DNA of 64,000 nucleotides from Pleurotus djamor. Lineage: Eukaryota; Basidiomycota; Agaricomycetes; Agaricales; Pleurotaceae. The stretch covers positions 62,001 to 126,000 of the forward strand of contig JAPEVF010000011.1 in the NCBI GenBank assembly GCA_029747585.1. The letters run 5' to 3'. The position numbers were made by a program, and so were the translations under genes. Every line of letters begins with the position of its first letter. Position 1 is the stretch's first letter. Positions 25,054-38,789 of the stretch are shown piece after piece. The notes beneath the pieces were generated by a model. It saw only the letters and a list, made by a program, of their open reading frames with translations, ran no database searches and had not been told where the DNA came from.

Positions 25054-25882
25054 CTAGTCAAACAAGGTGGTGACTACATAGCCTGCAAGACCCAAGACTG
25101 TGATGACGCGTGATGTGAGCGAGAGAGTGGAATTATCAGAGAACTTCACGTACAATATCCAGTGACTTTTTCGAAAGGGGAGTGAAAGTAGACAGCGGTG
25201 GTGAGCACGGCTAGGAGCCATGCCGCAATTAGCGCCAGAGTCGCTCCAACTGCGATTTGGTGGAATGGGGACCACGAGCTTGAGTTGACGCGAAGAGACA
25301 AATTAAGTTGGTTCGCAAGGAATAGCAACGACATGATGAGAAGGAATATGTGTCCCGAGACATCGTGTCCTTTGCGCAGTCTTGGCCGGCCACGCCAGTC
25401 ACCTGGAAGGAGGTCGGTCGAAGTGAAGAGGTGCGGATGGGAGTCGGTCGTGATCGTTGTTTTTGTATAGCAGTACTGGTGGGGGACAGAAAGTGCCTCG
25501 CCCGAGGGTAGCGAGACCATGCACTCGCCGCCCGACGCAACAATGACGCGTTCCAACAACGCTGGACCGAAGAACCAGCCAGTAAAGGCGACCCAAACGA
25601 GGGTAGCAGCTATCCACGACACGAAACGATTTACGGTGCGAATACGCCTTGGACTTGTCGCGAACAATGCGAAAAACGCGAGTGAGGTCCATCCCCACGC
25701 GCGCTTAATGAAGAGGACATTGAGGATGTTGGATTTGTTGGCAAAGTAGTGCGATGCCTGGAGCGGGTGGGGGAGATTTGTGAGGAGAGGGTTGGACGTG
25801 TCGAGGTATGTGTTGTAGGCGATAGAATAGACGGTGCCGCACGCTAACAAAAGACTGGACACGGCAAAAGTGATCTTCTCCA
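25054..25882 (-). CDS. FIT/SCS3 family ER lipid phosphatase
   Basis: Multipass ER protein of the fat-storage-inducing transmembrane family (yeast Scs3/Yft2, human FITM2), needed for ER phospholipid balance and lipid droplet budding; FITM2 acts as an acyl-CoA diphosphatase. Start MEKITFAVSSLLLACGTVY at 25882. Six hydrophobic segments are visible. The two catalytic histidines sit in HDVSGHIFLLIMS and in VYFHSPFEKVTG, as in the family. The last exon, joined by an intron starting GTACGT, gives LGLAGYVVTTLFD and TAG at 25054-25056. An upstream in-frame extension to 25949 is less likely because it starts at the left side of a GTAAGT site. Convergent with the TED1-like gene, 68 bp apart. Confidence 0.88.
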
Positions 25883-26708
25883 TGACGGCGGCAGACAAAA
25901 AGAGGTTTGTTTGGCCCGGCTTGGCAGAGAACTTACAGCTAGAATGCAATTAAACCATCCGGCACAATCAACCTTCTTCAACGGACCGAGCTAGTGTATT
26001 TCGCGACGGGTTCTGAGAACATTATGGCACCATGGGGGGTTAACGGGCAGCTAATCGCCCTTATCGTATGCTAAACTCTGTGATGTAGGGAATAAATATA
26101 AACGAACGGATGAACTGATATATCAACAACCGAAGAGACAGTGCCCAGATAAGATACCAATGCGGGAAATAAAGGAGGGATTCTAGAATAAACAGCGAAG
26201 GAAGGAGAGCGAGGACGATGCACAGCGAAATAAATAGGAGCAGGGACAGGAAGGCGAAGGGGAGGAGCTGCAACGAGGGGGTTTTCTCGTCCTTGGAACG
26301 GAGCTTTCCCCCGGACGGTGCCGTGACAAGAAGACAGCCCGCTGACAAGCACGCGGGCGAATGACGTCTGTGCAGGAAAAGGATGGTGGGTTCGTGGGGT
26401 CGAGTGTGGGTGTAGAAGAGGCCGGTAGGTAGTACACTTTTGGTTAGAAGGTAGAAGGACAACAAGATGGGGAGAGAGAGGGAGGTATGGTTGCAAATAG
26501 ACAGCGAGCGGAATGTACAAAATAGGCGGATGACATCGTGGAGTCCACGGCGAAGAAAAGGGACCAAAGGGGGGNATCTGGCTCAAATTCAGAAGAGCTC
26601 GGTAAGGAAACGAAAAAGAAGGGACAACCGGGCTAAGCATAACACCAAGAAGAATATGGTAGAAGAAATCGTCCATAAAGGGAGAAAAGGAGGCCGTACG
26701 ATGGCGGC
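25883..26708. other. Intergenic region between FIT gene and homeobox gene
   Basis: Holds the FIT promoter and the homeobox 3' flank. A minus-strand frame of 201 codons (26071-26676) is open, but is pyrimidine-rich on that strand, rich in Pro, Ser and Leu, and shows no domain, so it looks like 3' UTR composition rather than a gene. Confidence 0.45.
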
Positions 26709-28986
26709 TTATACATACGCCGCGTAAGCACTGTCTGCGCTCTCAGTCGATGATGGTGGAACGGTGGCGACGACACCGTTGGTAGCTCCATACATGCCAA
26801 ACGCACCCAACCCACCACTAGCCTCATTCCCAGAACCGCATTGCACATATTCCATGCTAGATGCATGCGGTGCGCTCATGTCTTCGGGCGCACCGTGTCC
26901 ATACATTGCAAGGTTGTGATACTGTTCCGGCGGTGACGTCGAGATGCTGGGATAGTCTACATCGCGGAAGGGGTAGGTCAAAGGGAGGTTGGGGGAAGAC
27001 GAGGCACTGTAGCTTGGCCCTCCATGGAAATTGTACGCCTGATGGGGTGGCATCGACTCATCCGATTCAGATGGTGGTGCCGCGGCGTTGACAAGTCGCG
27101 CTTGGTTTTCCATCGGGCCACTAGCAGACGGCGTAGGAGTCTAGCGAACGGTTGAATTAATCAAATGAACAGTCAATTTGGGAGTTTGAGAGGCTTACCT
27201 CAGATTTGGTTTCTTGGAGGGCGAATGCCAGCTCACTCGACCGAGAAATATTCACACTGACATTCGAGGGGGACGTTGACTGAAGAGGAGGCGAACCGCC
27301 AGGGGAGACGGTAGAGCCTGGCGAGGGGAACGACAAGGAGCCGTCCGTATCCTCCTGTGTGCCTGTGGGTGCATCTGCGGAAGGTACGCAGTTATCAGGA
27401 ACGTTTGCGCCGTCCTGGTACGAATGTGCATGCGGCGGCAACGGCTGTGCGACGTCCAAGTTTTCCATCAACTCTAAGAAAGCAGGTGCACTAGGCAAAG
27501 ATGAGATAGGTCAACGGAAGAACTAGTGTGATGCTTACCATGAATCTCTACGCATCAATTTGGCTTCGGTCCCTTCTTCCAGCGGACCCAAGCCCTCCGA
27601 GTAAAACGTACTTGATTCGCTGACAACCGATGTGATCGAACCAAACCTCGACAGAGCATCGTAGGCAGCATCATCTTCCGTCTCCAGCTCATCGCTCCTA
27701 TAGCCATATTGAAAAGATTCTGGGGAGCCACGATCCTGGTCGAGGGCTGGAGAGGCAAGAGGGGGAGAGGAAGATGCGTAAGGTGCACCAAAGGAGAAAT
27801 CAGGTGATGGAAGGGGTCCAGGAAGGGGCTGCGACGAAATGACACGTTGGGGAACATAGTGGTTAGGCACAGAGAGGCGCGAGCCACCTGAAGATAGCGG
27901 GGATGGTGCACAGAAACTAACGGAGCGTCGTAGTTCCATTTCGGCGGGAAGTGTAGAACGATGGTGCACCAAAGGCCGTGTAGACGGGCCGTACCACACG
28001 GCTGGGTGGTGATGCCCATGAGCCACGACCCTCGATGAGCCATAAAGTTGCGCATTTCTAGCGCGAGCTACACTAGCGAATGGATTGTGCGCTAGGCGTT
28101 GGAGACTAGCATCGACAGATCGGCGACGTGCTAACGGGTCCAACTGATCAATCTGCGGAGGACCATGAGCCGGGTGCGAAGATGTGGATGATGGTGAAAG
28201 GGCGTTGACAGGGAGTGAGCCCCGACGGTAGCTAGCAATTTGGATGTCGGATATATCGTTACCTGATCTGAGATGGTAAGACGACAGAGGCGGAGGGGGC
28301 TCCACCGGAGAGTTTTGCCATGAAGTGTTTGCTGATGAATCAGTGGCGGCGGTATTGATGGGGTAGAAGGAGCGAACGGGGACGGAAGGACTGGGTGTTT
28401 GTGAAATGGAATCGCCTGTCTCTATGGCAGAAAGCGGCGAGCCTTTCGAGAGGTCGGGTGAAGCGCTGTCAGAGACCTCATCGAGAGCGTCCTTGTTGAA
28501 ATGATCTGATTCGGGATGATTAGCATCAGGGGATGGTTTTCCACCAGCTCTGTTTGCCTTGTTCTTCTCTTTTGCTCGGCTAAAATCGCATGAGTAGTTC
28601 AGTACCGACGTCCTAGGAAGAGACTAAAATCCAACCAACCGATTCTGGAACCAGACCTGAGGGAGAAGGAAAAGTCGCGTCAACAAACCACGAAGGAGGG
28701 AACATGATAAAAGTATACGAACTTGGACACCTCTGGCAGTCATATCCAATTGACTAGCGAGCTCTTTTCTCAGACTCGCGTTTGGCTTGGTATCATGCTT
28801 GAAAATGTTTTCCAGGACCTTAAGCTGTGCGCCCGTAGTCCGTTTCCTATGCTTGACTTCATTTGGGGTGTAAGGGAAGAAGGCTCGGAAATCCGTTGAC
28901 GAGGGATCCATTGGATGCGAAAGGATGCATGGATTTGGATATATAGTAGTTATAATGGGATTCGCTTGACCTTCGGCGCCGGCCAT
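26709..28986 (-). CDS. Homeodomain transcription factor
   Basis: DNA-binding regulator. Exon 1 (28723-28986) encodes MAGAEGQANPIITTIYPNP and most of a homeodomain (HRKRTTGAQLKVLENIF, PNASLRKELASQLDMTARG). A 17-nt microexon (28640-28656) carries WFQN, and exon 3 from 28579 continues RRAKEKNKA, completing the recognition helix VWFQNRRAKEK. The canonical 60-residue spacing excludes the three-residue-longer TALE class, so this is not a typical HD1 mating-type gene. Family members in mushrooms (hom1, hom2) act in fruiting and colony development; which one this is cannot be told. The rest is a long Ser/Pro-rich, probably disordered region with PPPPLSSYHLRSG and His-rich patches, ending SADSAYAAYV. 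About 650 residues. Confidence 0.85.
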
Positions 28987-29637
28987 CGTAGTGTTTTAGC
29001 GTTGTTGCAGGGCTATGATGTTGGTAGGCTGTGTTGAAAATGTCGCGGAAAGAGGTTGGAACGTGTTTAGTACAGAAACAAACGAGACGAAGAGGTGATA
29101 AGCAGGAAGCAGGCAGGGGGGACTTGAAGAGGTCGAAAGATTTGAGATTTGGTCGCGAAGTGGGAATGGCGGTAGTATAGGCGACGGTGGGACGCTCCGA
29201 ATCAAGGGAGACGGGTTGCCGCCGTCGTCGTCGTCGCCGGCGTTGTTGTTGAGAAAATGGTGGTGGTGGTAAGGAAGGAAGAAGATGGTGGTGGTGAAGA
29301 AGAAAGAAGGGAGAGTGAGCGTCAGAGGAAGTTCATGCGTTGAGCGGAAAAGGAGAGTTGGGCGAGTTGGAGAAATTGCACCCGTGTTACCAGGAACCCG
29401 CGCAATATCAAAAAACAAGTCCGAAACAAGTTTAGTCCAGGCGCCTATATTTGATATTTCTCACTGCTTGCGTCCTTCGATGCTCGCCTAGCTAAACACA
29501 AAATGCATGGAATTTCGTTGTTGGGGATAAGTGTTGTACGTAGTAGTGCCTATGATGATCTATCTAATAAAATGAACATGGTGCGCAAGAAAGTAATATC
29601 TCATACAAAAAANGAGGAAAAGTCCCATATCACAAAA
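28987..29637. other. Homeobox upstream region and WEE1 3' flank
   Basis: No gene supported. On the plus strand there is a trinucleotide tract at about 29223-29250 (GTC and GTT units) followed by a GGT tract near 29260-29300, a microsatellite-like stretch probably within the homeobox leader or promoter. Confidence 0.5.
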
Positions 29638-32600
29638 TCAAGAACATACATCCATCGCATCCAAAGCTTTTCGACATAGAATTTCTTCCAAGAAGCCATC
29701 TCCAACGCTCCCAAGTGGGCTCGCGTTGAAAACATTACCGCCCTGCCTCACGGCGTCCTTCATCGCTAACTCCATCAACCGCCGAGCACGCACCACCACC
29801 GGATGCCCATACACATCCTCCACGCCGACCCTCTGCTCAGGATCCGTTCGCATCATACTCCGCACAAGTCCCAGCAGCTCCGGGCTACAATCCATATCTA
29901 CAAGTGAAAAATCTTCTTGCCGTAACCTATGCCAGGCTTCGCCCCTACAAACATTGCACAGGTGAGCATCTCGTTTCCGGTAACAACCTGCCCCGTCGCC
30001 GAGACGATAGGATGGAAACTTTGACTCACTGATCGGGAACGATGATATTCGATGCCGTCTCCAGAATCGTCATCCCAAGGCTAATATCGGGGAAAAGGTG
30101 ACATGAGAACCTTGTAACCCTTCAAATCCTATTCAGCGAGGCTTACCTGAACATGTCAGCAGCCTTCCCATATCGACCCTGCAGTACTTCTGGTGCCAAG
30201 TATAGCTTGTCCCCTTCTCGTTCAAAGGGTCCAGCTCCGAGACTAGCACGGACACCGCTTCCCTGCTTGGTGGGGCTGTCCATACCCTCGAGTCCTTCCA
30301 ACAAGCTGCGTCGAGGCCAGAACGACGCCATCCCGAAATCGCCAATCTTGAATCTTCCCTCCGAAGTGATAAAAATATTCGCAGGCTTGATGTCCAAGTG
30401 GATGATACCAGAGTCATGGATGAAACGAAGACCCTGTATAACGGCAAACAGATCACGATCAACATCATTAAAACATATTGGGAAGCGAATAACTCCGAAA
30501 GAAGGAAAGAAGAGCGCGAACCACTCACGTTGCTCAAATCCACAACAATCTTCCACACTCTGGCTTCGTCCAATCGNGGGAAGGCCCGGCCGTATTCCCA
30601 TAAGAATCGTGATAGGTTGCCCAGCTCACACAATTCCGTCTGGATAAACAATGCCTCATCTTCCTCCCAGCTATCGACGTAGCCAAGGACATTGGGGTGG
30701 CTGGTCTCAGTACCTCCGCTCGCAACAGAGGTGAGTCTGGCAAGGTGTTGCAGCGTATCCACTTCCTCGCGAAGCCTTAACCTAAAATTGAGCGTCAGCC
30801 AATAAAATCCATGACAGGCGGGCCGAGTCGAACGAGCCAATGANANGATATGTCGAAGAGGTATGGAAGGCAGCCAATCAAGGTCAAGGAAGCTCACCTA
30901 TGTCGCACGCCCTCAAATCGCTTGGACTTCTTGATCGCATACGCACGTCCGCCCGTAGATGTGTCCTTCGTCCGTACTTTGATGACTTTGCCNAACTCCC
31001 CACTCCCAATCTCATCCACTTCCACAAAGTCCCGCTCAAACCGCCCAGGCTGCTCATAGGCGAAGGAGTCAGATAACCTTGAGCGAGGTAATCGGTTGCC
31101 ATATGGATGGGGGCCAGTAGAGAGTCGTTGAGTTGCAGCGCGAGGTCCTCTTCGAGTTTCATTGACATTCGAAGANGGGAGGGGAAGTGACGGCCGTGAG
31201 CTCTTCCTNGTTCGAGAAGGGCCCGCGCCGATAGGGAGTGGTCGAACAGAGGGAGAATTTATGGTGCCAGCAGAACTACTAGAAGAACCAGAGGCAGAAC
31301 GAAGGGGCGAAAGCTTGAGTCCATTCTTTGACGGGGAATGCTGAGCGGAAACACGGGCAAAGGTCGGTTCGCGTTCTAGGAGTACATCAAGTCAGTGAGT
31401 CTTCCATAACGATGATATGAANGAGCTAATTACCTGCAAGGCTAGCTCGAGTCGGGGTGGTATCGCGAGAACTGTCNCTNCCACTCGANAATGAGAANGC
31501 CCCGCTGCTGCTTCGGCGCATCAGCCAACGAGTTCGAGAAACAGCAGACGCAGGCTTCTCTATGTCGGCCTTCTTGACGGGACGACCGAGTCCCAAGCCA
31601 TCGTATAAAGCCGCNCGCCCTTTGGTAGACTTCTCCTTACGACCACTAGGGCTATCTTGATCATCATCCGTATCNCTCCCACCNCCATGACTCAGTCCCC
31701 GTGTGTTACGACCCATNGCCAAAGGCAGNGCGGGAAGACTTTGCCTCGGCTTGTTCTTCCCTTTCTTCCCAAGTTCCCTNGCNTGACTAGCCAAACCGAA
31801 CCCATGNCCATAGTCAAAGTCTATGTCAGCNACCTTATGCGTAATGGCACTNTGCCATGGACGATCCCCGTTCAGATAGGTAGTCTTGATTTTCTTCACG
31901 GGTGTCCCAGGCGGNCGCTTGCTNTCGCCNTCNGTNCCATTAGACGACCTNCCTTGAGGGCCTTTGNTCCCGCCATTCAACGCACGCATGATGAACGCGT
32001 CAGGGTTCGAAGTCGACAGGATACCGTCGATCGAGGTCGATGAGTCGTTAATCCGAACATGAGCATCCGGCCAGCCCGAAAATTGTCCGGGGCCAATNCC
32101 AGGTGTNACNAGGCCCTCGTCAGCATCCGAATCAATTGAGTTGACGCTAGTCGAGGCTTTAGGCATGAGACTATGGAAACTACCGCCAGCAGGGGCAAGA
32201 CGCCTGTCATCGTAGTCNTCGTCGTCGCTGACAACCACTCCAGAGTCTCTNGGGCGGTACTTCTTCGGTAAAGTNTGAGGTGTTTGCTTGTTTCGTGGTG
32301 ACGGTGTTCCTTCGGTGAGGTTGAANGTGAACGCAGCACCNTCGGGTCGTAATGCNAACGAAGTATTGCCGGGTTCGATACCAAAGAAAATATCTTCCTC
32401 CATGTCGGTGTCCCTGCTTGAATTCGCAGCGTCAGTTTCACCGATGGGGGATGAATGGGGTGAAGGAGTGCCCGCGTCTGTTCGCATTGCATTCCATATG
32501 TGCGCTTGTCCGGGACCAGCATAGCTGTGGCGGTTATTTGGTTTCGACAACCTCCTTGTGAGTAGATGCCCAGTTGAGACAGACGACGCCATGCTAGAAT

Positions 32601-33854
32601 TAGTGCGTGTGCGAATGGGGCCTGTGGTAGCGGGAGCTGGGATGGGAGGACCAAAGAACAGTGTAGCACTTTCAACCCGGTTGAGTGGACGTGGGACTGG
32701 ACGGGGTAGGCCAATGGGATTGAGGCCTTTTGGAGGTCGGGTTGGTCCCGCGCTTGTACGCCGACGGGGAAGTGGTGATCCAAGATCAGAGGATGAAGAT
32801 GCTGAACCGTTGCGACGGTGTACGCGATTCGATGGGAAAGGGACAGGATCGGGCGGAGCTACCTTCTTCTTGCGTTCGATAGGCTNTNGAAAGAGATAAT
32901 GNTAGNNNGCATANNGACCCAGTCTCGACAAAGAGNCCAACNTACNTTCTTGTGGTGGNATGGNGATCTATANACACTCTCCAGGAGTTCTTCAGACACA
33001 GGTCTGGAACGAGCCCTNCGCTTNGTTATGTGTCCNCCTGGAGAAATCGCCGCCACTTCTTCCTCCTTCTTCGACGCTTTGCCTTCGAGCACTCCAGGAT
33101 GAGCTGGCGCTCGTGATTGAGCGCTGGCGAAAAAAATGTTCCCCGCCTGGTCCTCATCATCGGAAACATCGCATCCAGAATCAATCGCCTGTCTATCAAA
33201 CTCATCACCCGAACCCTCGAAATCTGAAATGCGCAGCCTCGTCAAGGTAGCGGTGTGACTCCGAATATGATGATCGGTTTCGGCTTTAGACTGCGGCGTC
33301 TTCGCAGAAAACTTGGGTGGTGGCAATGGGGCAAGGCGGTCGAAGCCCAGAGCGCTCGAGGAAGATGGATTTTGGGCGGAGTGGATGCTNAAGGGAGTCA
33401 NGTTGTGCTGACGCAGCGGCGTCGATACGAGTGGCGTCGACTTGCGCTTGGTGCCCGCACCAACGAAAGAGGACGAAGGAGANTTGAGCTGGACCACCGA
33501 AAGCGCATGGCGCTTGACTGGTGTCCTCAGAGGAGGTTCAACAGAGGTAGGAATGGGTCGCGAGGACGTGGTTGCAGGATCAAGAAAGATGGCGCCCTCT
33601 GCATCATCCGCAGAGATAGGTTCCGGTGTGGCAGAATACGAAGAATACATGTGCTGTACATTTGGAGATTGAAATGGAGAATGCAAGAAACTGAATTCGT
33701 CGTTCAGGTCGTTTTGAGGAAATAGCGGTCGTCGTCGTAAAGGCGAAGGNGTGAGCATGGGNGAGTCACTGCACTGGGTGGGCTCTGGGGTGCGCTGTGA
33801 CCTTTGTTGGAAGCGGCGGGCAGAGGCGTTGCTTGTGGGGGTAGAAAGCAGCAT
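29638..33854 (-). CDS. WEE1: WEE1 mitosis-inhibitor protein kinase
   Basis: Kinase that phosphorylates the inhibitory tyrosine of Cdk1 and delays mitosis. Start MLLSTPTSNASARRFQQRS at 33854. A long regulatory N-terminal half (to about 31100) is Ser/Pro-rich with many SP/TP sites (TPSPLRRRPLF, PPDPVPFPSNRVHRRNG, MDASP-free). The kinase domain starts near 31075: FERDFVEVDEIGSGEFGKV, AYAIKKSK (VAIK-type Lys), LGYVDSWEEDEALFIQTELC, then HLDIKPANIFIT (catalytic loop), KIGDFGMASFW and GDKLYLAPEVLQG. The acidic insertion after HPNV and the ELCELGNL hinge are typical of Wee1. Ends LCRKALDAMDVCS. Many Ns in the N-terminal half remain in phase. About 1200 residues, long as in other basidiomycetes. Confidence 0.9.
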
Positions 33855-35006
33855 TGTTGGGTGGGATGTAGGAGGTGTGGTATCGCGTATAAAAGATGGT
33901 GCTGGGGAGGAGTACCGTGACCGTGTCAGAGAGCAGATGGAGCCAACGTGTTCGCTGATATCGGATCACAGACAATGCGACGAACACGCACGGACAAGAA
34001 GTGTTTTGTCGACGGAGAGAGGCAGGATGAGGCTTTTCGTTATTCGTCGTCGTCGTCGTCGGTGACAGCGAGCGACGAAGCGGGTGTAGAGTAAATAATT
34101 GGGGTATAGCACGAGGGGGGGAAACAGGAGAAAACTCGACAGTGGGAATTTGATTCCGCGTCTTTATCTCACGCCCACCCATCGCTCAACATCGTCACGT
34201 GCNCNNACCCTGANCATTGTGCCACGAGGCTATTCAACGCTTCCCAGGAACCCGTCGCCTCAATAAATTAGTTGGGAACGAAAAAAAAAATTGATCATAG
34301 NCTGGCCCTGCTTCGATTTCCATCTATCGTATGTTTCTGTGACTCGGGCAGAGCCAACTTTGCAAAGAGTTCTCTTTCTTTCACGCGAGGACAACACCTG
34401 TTTTTGAGGTCTTGCGATGATGTCTCCTTGACAGCCTCAATATTCATCGAGCCATGCGTACAAAAAACAGTCCTGAACCGTTTATAAAACCTGTCGTTGT
34501 GNTCTTTTCTTAGCGTCGAGAAGAAGCAGAAGCCGAGCCCTCGGGTCCGCANANGGGCACAATCTTTTACCGCCAAGTTTAGTCATGAACAGTCCGACAC
34601 TGAGACTAGTACCAGAATATGATACGATGGCGACCATTGTCCGATTCGAAGCCATTGTCTGACCGTCCCCAACCAATCTAAAGCACCTTTGAGGATTNCC
34701 AGGCAATCTCTGTANNTANANCGTTATGTAACNTATTCGTCCCCACGACGGCATTTGCACATGGGTAGGAAGATGCGCAGTGCCCGCAAGGTTAATTTTT
34801 ATCATGGGAGACGCGTAATACTTGGGTATCAGACAGTTGCGTTGCCCCGGTCGCGGCTTCCCCGCCCTCTTCGATCCCGGATGCCTCTGTGAGATCCAGG
34901 CCAAGTGTTGCCATTAGCGCCGATATCATCCATATAACCCTCTCCTACGGCATCAAATCAGCCAAGTTCCACGTCGCTCTTCCTTCCAATTCCCAATACC
35001 AGTACC
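33855..35006. other. Intergenic region between WEE1 and HEM2
   Basis: Divergent promoters of WEE1 and HEM2, 1.15 kb, the largest head-to-head spacer here. A CGT-repeat tract lies at about 34045-34065. Open frames of up to 140 codons have no domain features and many Ns. No tRNA-like A/B boxes with folding arms were found. Confidence 0.45.
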
Positions 35007-36389
<1,383 letters not shown>

Positions 36390-36991
36390 GANNTNGGTCG
36401 AAGTGGTTGGTTNTTATCTAAAACTTATTGGGTATGTANGGGGATTTAAATAAAGTGGTGTAGTCGATATTTCATACGTGTAGAGTAGAANGTACAAAGN
36501 AACAAATANCAATGGTGACATGAACTAGTATCCAGTAAATGATCCATGTTGAAGCCTGAGGCNAACNCAGGNGTGTATGANCTGCGAAACGGCAGTTGAG
36601 GANGCTGGGAGCATNNNNCNNNNCNGNTGTTCNNCATAACCTNCAGNTGAAGGNTCAACGTGANNNNNNNNNNNNNNNNNNNNNNNNNNNNNNNNNNNNN
36701 NNNNNNNNNNNNNNNNNNNNNNNNNNNNNNNNNNNNNNNNNNNNNNNNNNNNNNNNNNNNNNNNNNNNNNNNNNNNNNNNNNNNNNNNNNNNNNNNNNNN
36801 NNNNNNNNNNNNNNNNNNNNNNNNNNNNNNNNNNNNNNNNNNNNNNNNNNNNNNNNNNNNNNNNNNNNNNNNNNNNNNNNNNNNNNNNNNNNNNNNNNNN
36901 NNNNNNNNNNNNNNNNNNNNNNNNNNNNNNNNNNNNNNNNNNNNNNNNCCAAGAAGTTNANNTNTAANGTTGANGNTGAAGATGAATCCAC
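36390..36991. other. HEM2/RING convergent spacer with assembly gap
   Basis: Contains a run of N (36664-36948) and, just before it, a degenerate copy of a HEM2 3' segment (see repeat at 36562-36663). No gene can be supported. The sequence right after the gap is also poor. Confidence 0.7.
36562..36663 (+). repeat. Degenerate partial duplicate of the HEM2 3' coding segment
   Basis: The segment AACNCAGGNGTGTATGANCT at about 36564-36583 resembles 36211-36230 in HEM2 (coding ANAGVYDLR), and both continue with a TTGAG..GC..GAGCAT block and end near CAACGTGA. Similarity is broken by Ns and small indels. Either a true partial duplication or an unresolved second allele or misassembly next to the gap. 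Confidence 0.45.
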
Positions 36992-38725
36992 TCATAACTT
37001 CGTGATGGAACTNTGCCCCATCGGAGGGGGGAANTGCACTCTAGTAATCGGTGGTTGCCAAGGNTCATTCACTGCCGGNGCGAAATCGTTCGAACGCCCT
37101 GTTACTTGTGCNTTNCGATCCATCATNATTGTATGNACCTAGGAAGAATAGACAACACCGTNAGTCAANCNCAACTCANAAACGAGAGNTGAAGNGTNCN
37201 ANCCTGCATACGAAGNCCATGGATATTCGCCCGCAANGACATCAANTCNTCGTTCAGCCGTAACGTTTCGTTCGTCAACGCAATATCNTTNCGCCTCGCC
37301 AATGAATCGACGGACGAAGCGATAGTNACNACNGATTCCCTAAGACCTTCAAATGCACCTTCGATNGTNGAGCTCAAGTTGATGGGCGCAACNGANCTTT
37401 GAGTAGGCCGACTGACTTCCGAGGTCGAAGCAGAGTGNTTGTGATGCCTTGGACCTGGATCTAGAGATGACGNAGACACNTTNTACTGCTCGCGTTCTTG
37501 GAGNGGAAAGAACGCNGCTATTGAGTCAACGATAGGAGGTATNGTCCCCANCCCACCACCGTTATTCGCAGGGAAGTTNGGNGAGAGTCTAGGGTCAACG
37601 AAAGTGGACGGNAACGTCGGTTGACCNTCGGANGTAGGTTCCNCCGNNGCCTGCTGAGTAANGGGAACGTAAACACCGTCGGGCCTGTACCAAGGACCAA
37701 GTGCCGATGCAATGGCNTGTAAATCCCGCTTCATACCCCTCGTCTGCGTTTCCAATAATTCGACCTTCTGCCGGAGCAGCGCATTCTCGGTTGACAAATC
37801 GGAAAGCCGAGTGTTGTTNATAGCGAAGAAGCCCTTTATCGCNTCATAGGGACACGAGGGGAGATGGTTATCCANGGANTAGCGAGGNCCGGTCCATGGA
37901 CATCCACTACCCGAGTGAGCACATGAAATGACAAACTCTGGGCAGGTGGAGATATGGGTGTCTAGCTCTGTCCGAGGCATTTCGAGGGAGCAGGATGGAC
38001 ACGATGAGGTTGTCGCAGGGCATTGGGGGATGTGTGTCTGGGAGTTAGGTGTTATGATATGACTTCGTCCGCAGTGAAGATGAAGAGAAACTCACTTCCA
38101 TGTCCTTGAACTTTATTGAAGCTTGACAACCTTCGCAAGTGATGATACGATGCGGGCAGTTGGATTCGTGGTTGGGCCGATCCTTTCGCATAAGTAGCTC
38201 CTTGCATTCGGGGCGATCGCAGGGTACCTCTGTGTACTGACATGAATCTCTGAGGTGTGTATCGTGAAGCTGGCGCTGGATTGTCTGCATGCAGCCTAGG
38301 GGGCGATTCTCGCACTCTACCAGCAACTCATCTACCAGCTAAGGAACGAGAACAGTCAGAATTGGATGTGCAAAGGATACATAGGTGCTGCATCACCGAT
38401 CGTATAATTGGGTCTGCTGGAAACAAGACATCGAGCGAGAGTGGTGAGCGATCAACTGGACAGAGTTCTGAGTGCTGGAGAGCTTGGTGGATGCATTCGC
38501 GGCAGAAAGTATGTGAGCATGACTTTGCGGTGACGGGATCAAAGAAGGGAGCTCTATTGGACGGTGTGTGATTATAGACAATATCGAGAAGTGGCCGAGA
38601 GAGACTCACCGACAAATGCAGCACGTCTGAGAGAGATTTAGCAGCTAGCATTTTAGAGTGGATGGTAGACGCACCAAGTTTGTGTTGAGAGGAAGGACAT
38701 AGTTGAAGCAGCCGCCAGAAGACAT
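36992..38725 (-). CDS. RING finger and TRAF-type zinc-finger protein
   Basis: Probable E3 ubiquitin ligase with a TRAF-like zinc-finger array. I place the start at 38725 (MSSGGCFNYVLPLNTNL), exon 38675-38725, then a 17-nt exon at 38610-38626 coding CCIC, then 38553 onward APFFDPVTAKSCSHTFCREC and ELCPVDRSPL; only this splicing supplies the first Cys pair of the C3HC4 RING. TRAF-type fingers follow: CENRPLGCMQTIQRQLHDTH, CQYTEVPCDRPECKELL, CPHRIITCEGCQASI, CPEFVISCAHSGSGCPW. After these come a coiled-coil-like segment (STENALLRQKVELLETQ) and a low-complexity C-terminus that ends SSITKL at 36992. An ATG at 38651 gives a longer open frame but lacks the first zinc ligands. Many Ns below 37900. 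Confidence 0.83.
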
Positions 38726-38789
38726 GGTTGCAAGTTGAAGTGGACTCGAACCCCTTTCAGCCACGATCGCCCACCGAATAACCACGACC

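Noticed and set aside
26071..26676. 201-codon minus-strand open frame downstream of the homeobox gene
   Set aside because: Composition is pyrimidine-driven, there is no recognisable domain, and it overlaps another open frame on the same strand; most likely untranslated sequence.
34482..34904. 140-codon minus frame upstream of HEM2
   Set aside because: Contains many Ns and no conserved motif; lies in the WEE1/HEM2 divergent promoter region.
36446..37142. Long open frames across 36.6-36.95 kb on both strands
   Set aside because: They are translations of the run of N in the assembly gap, not sequence.
38328..38651. RING protein starting at ATG 38651
   Set aside because: Gives a RING without its first two zinc ligands; the spliced model from 38725 restores them.
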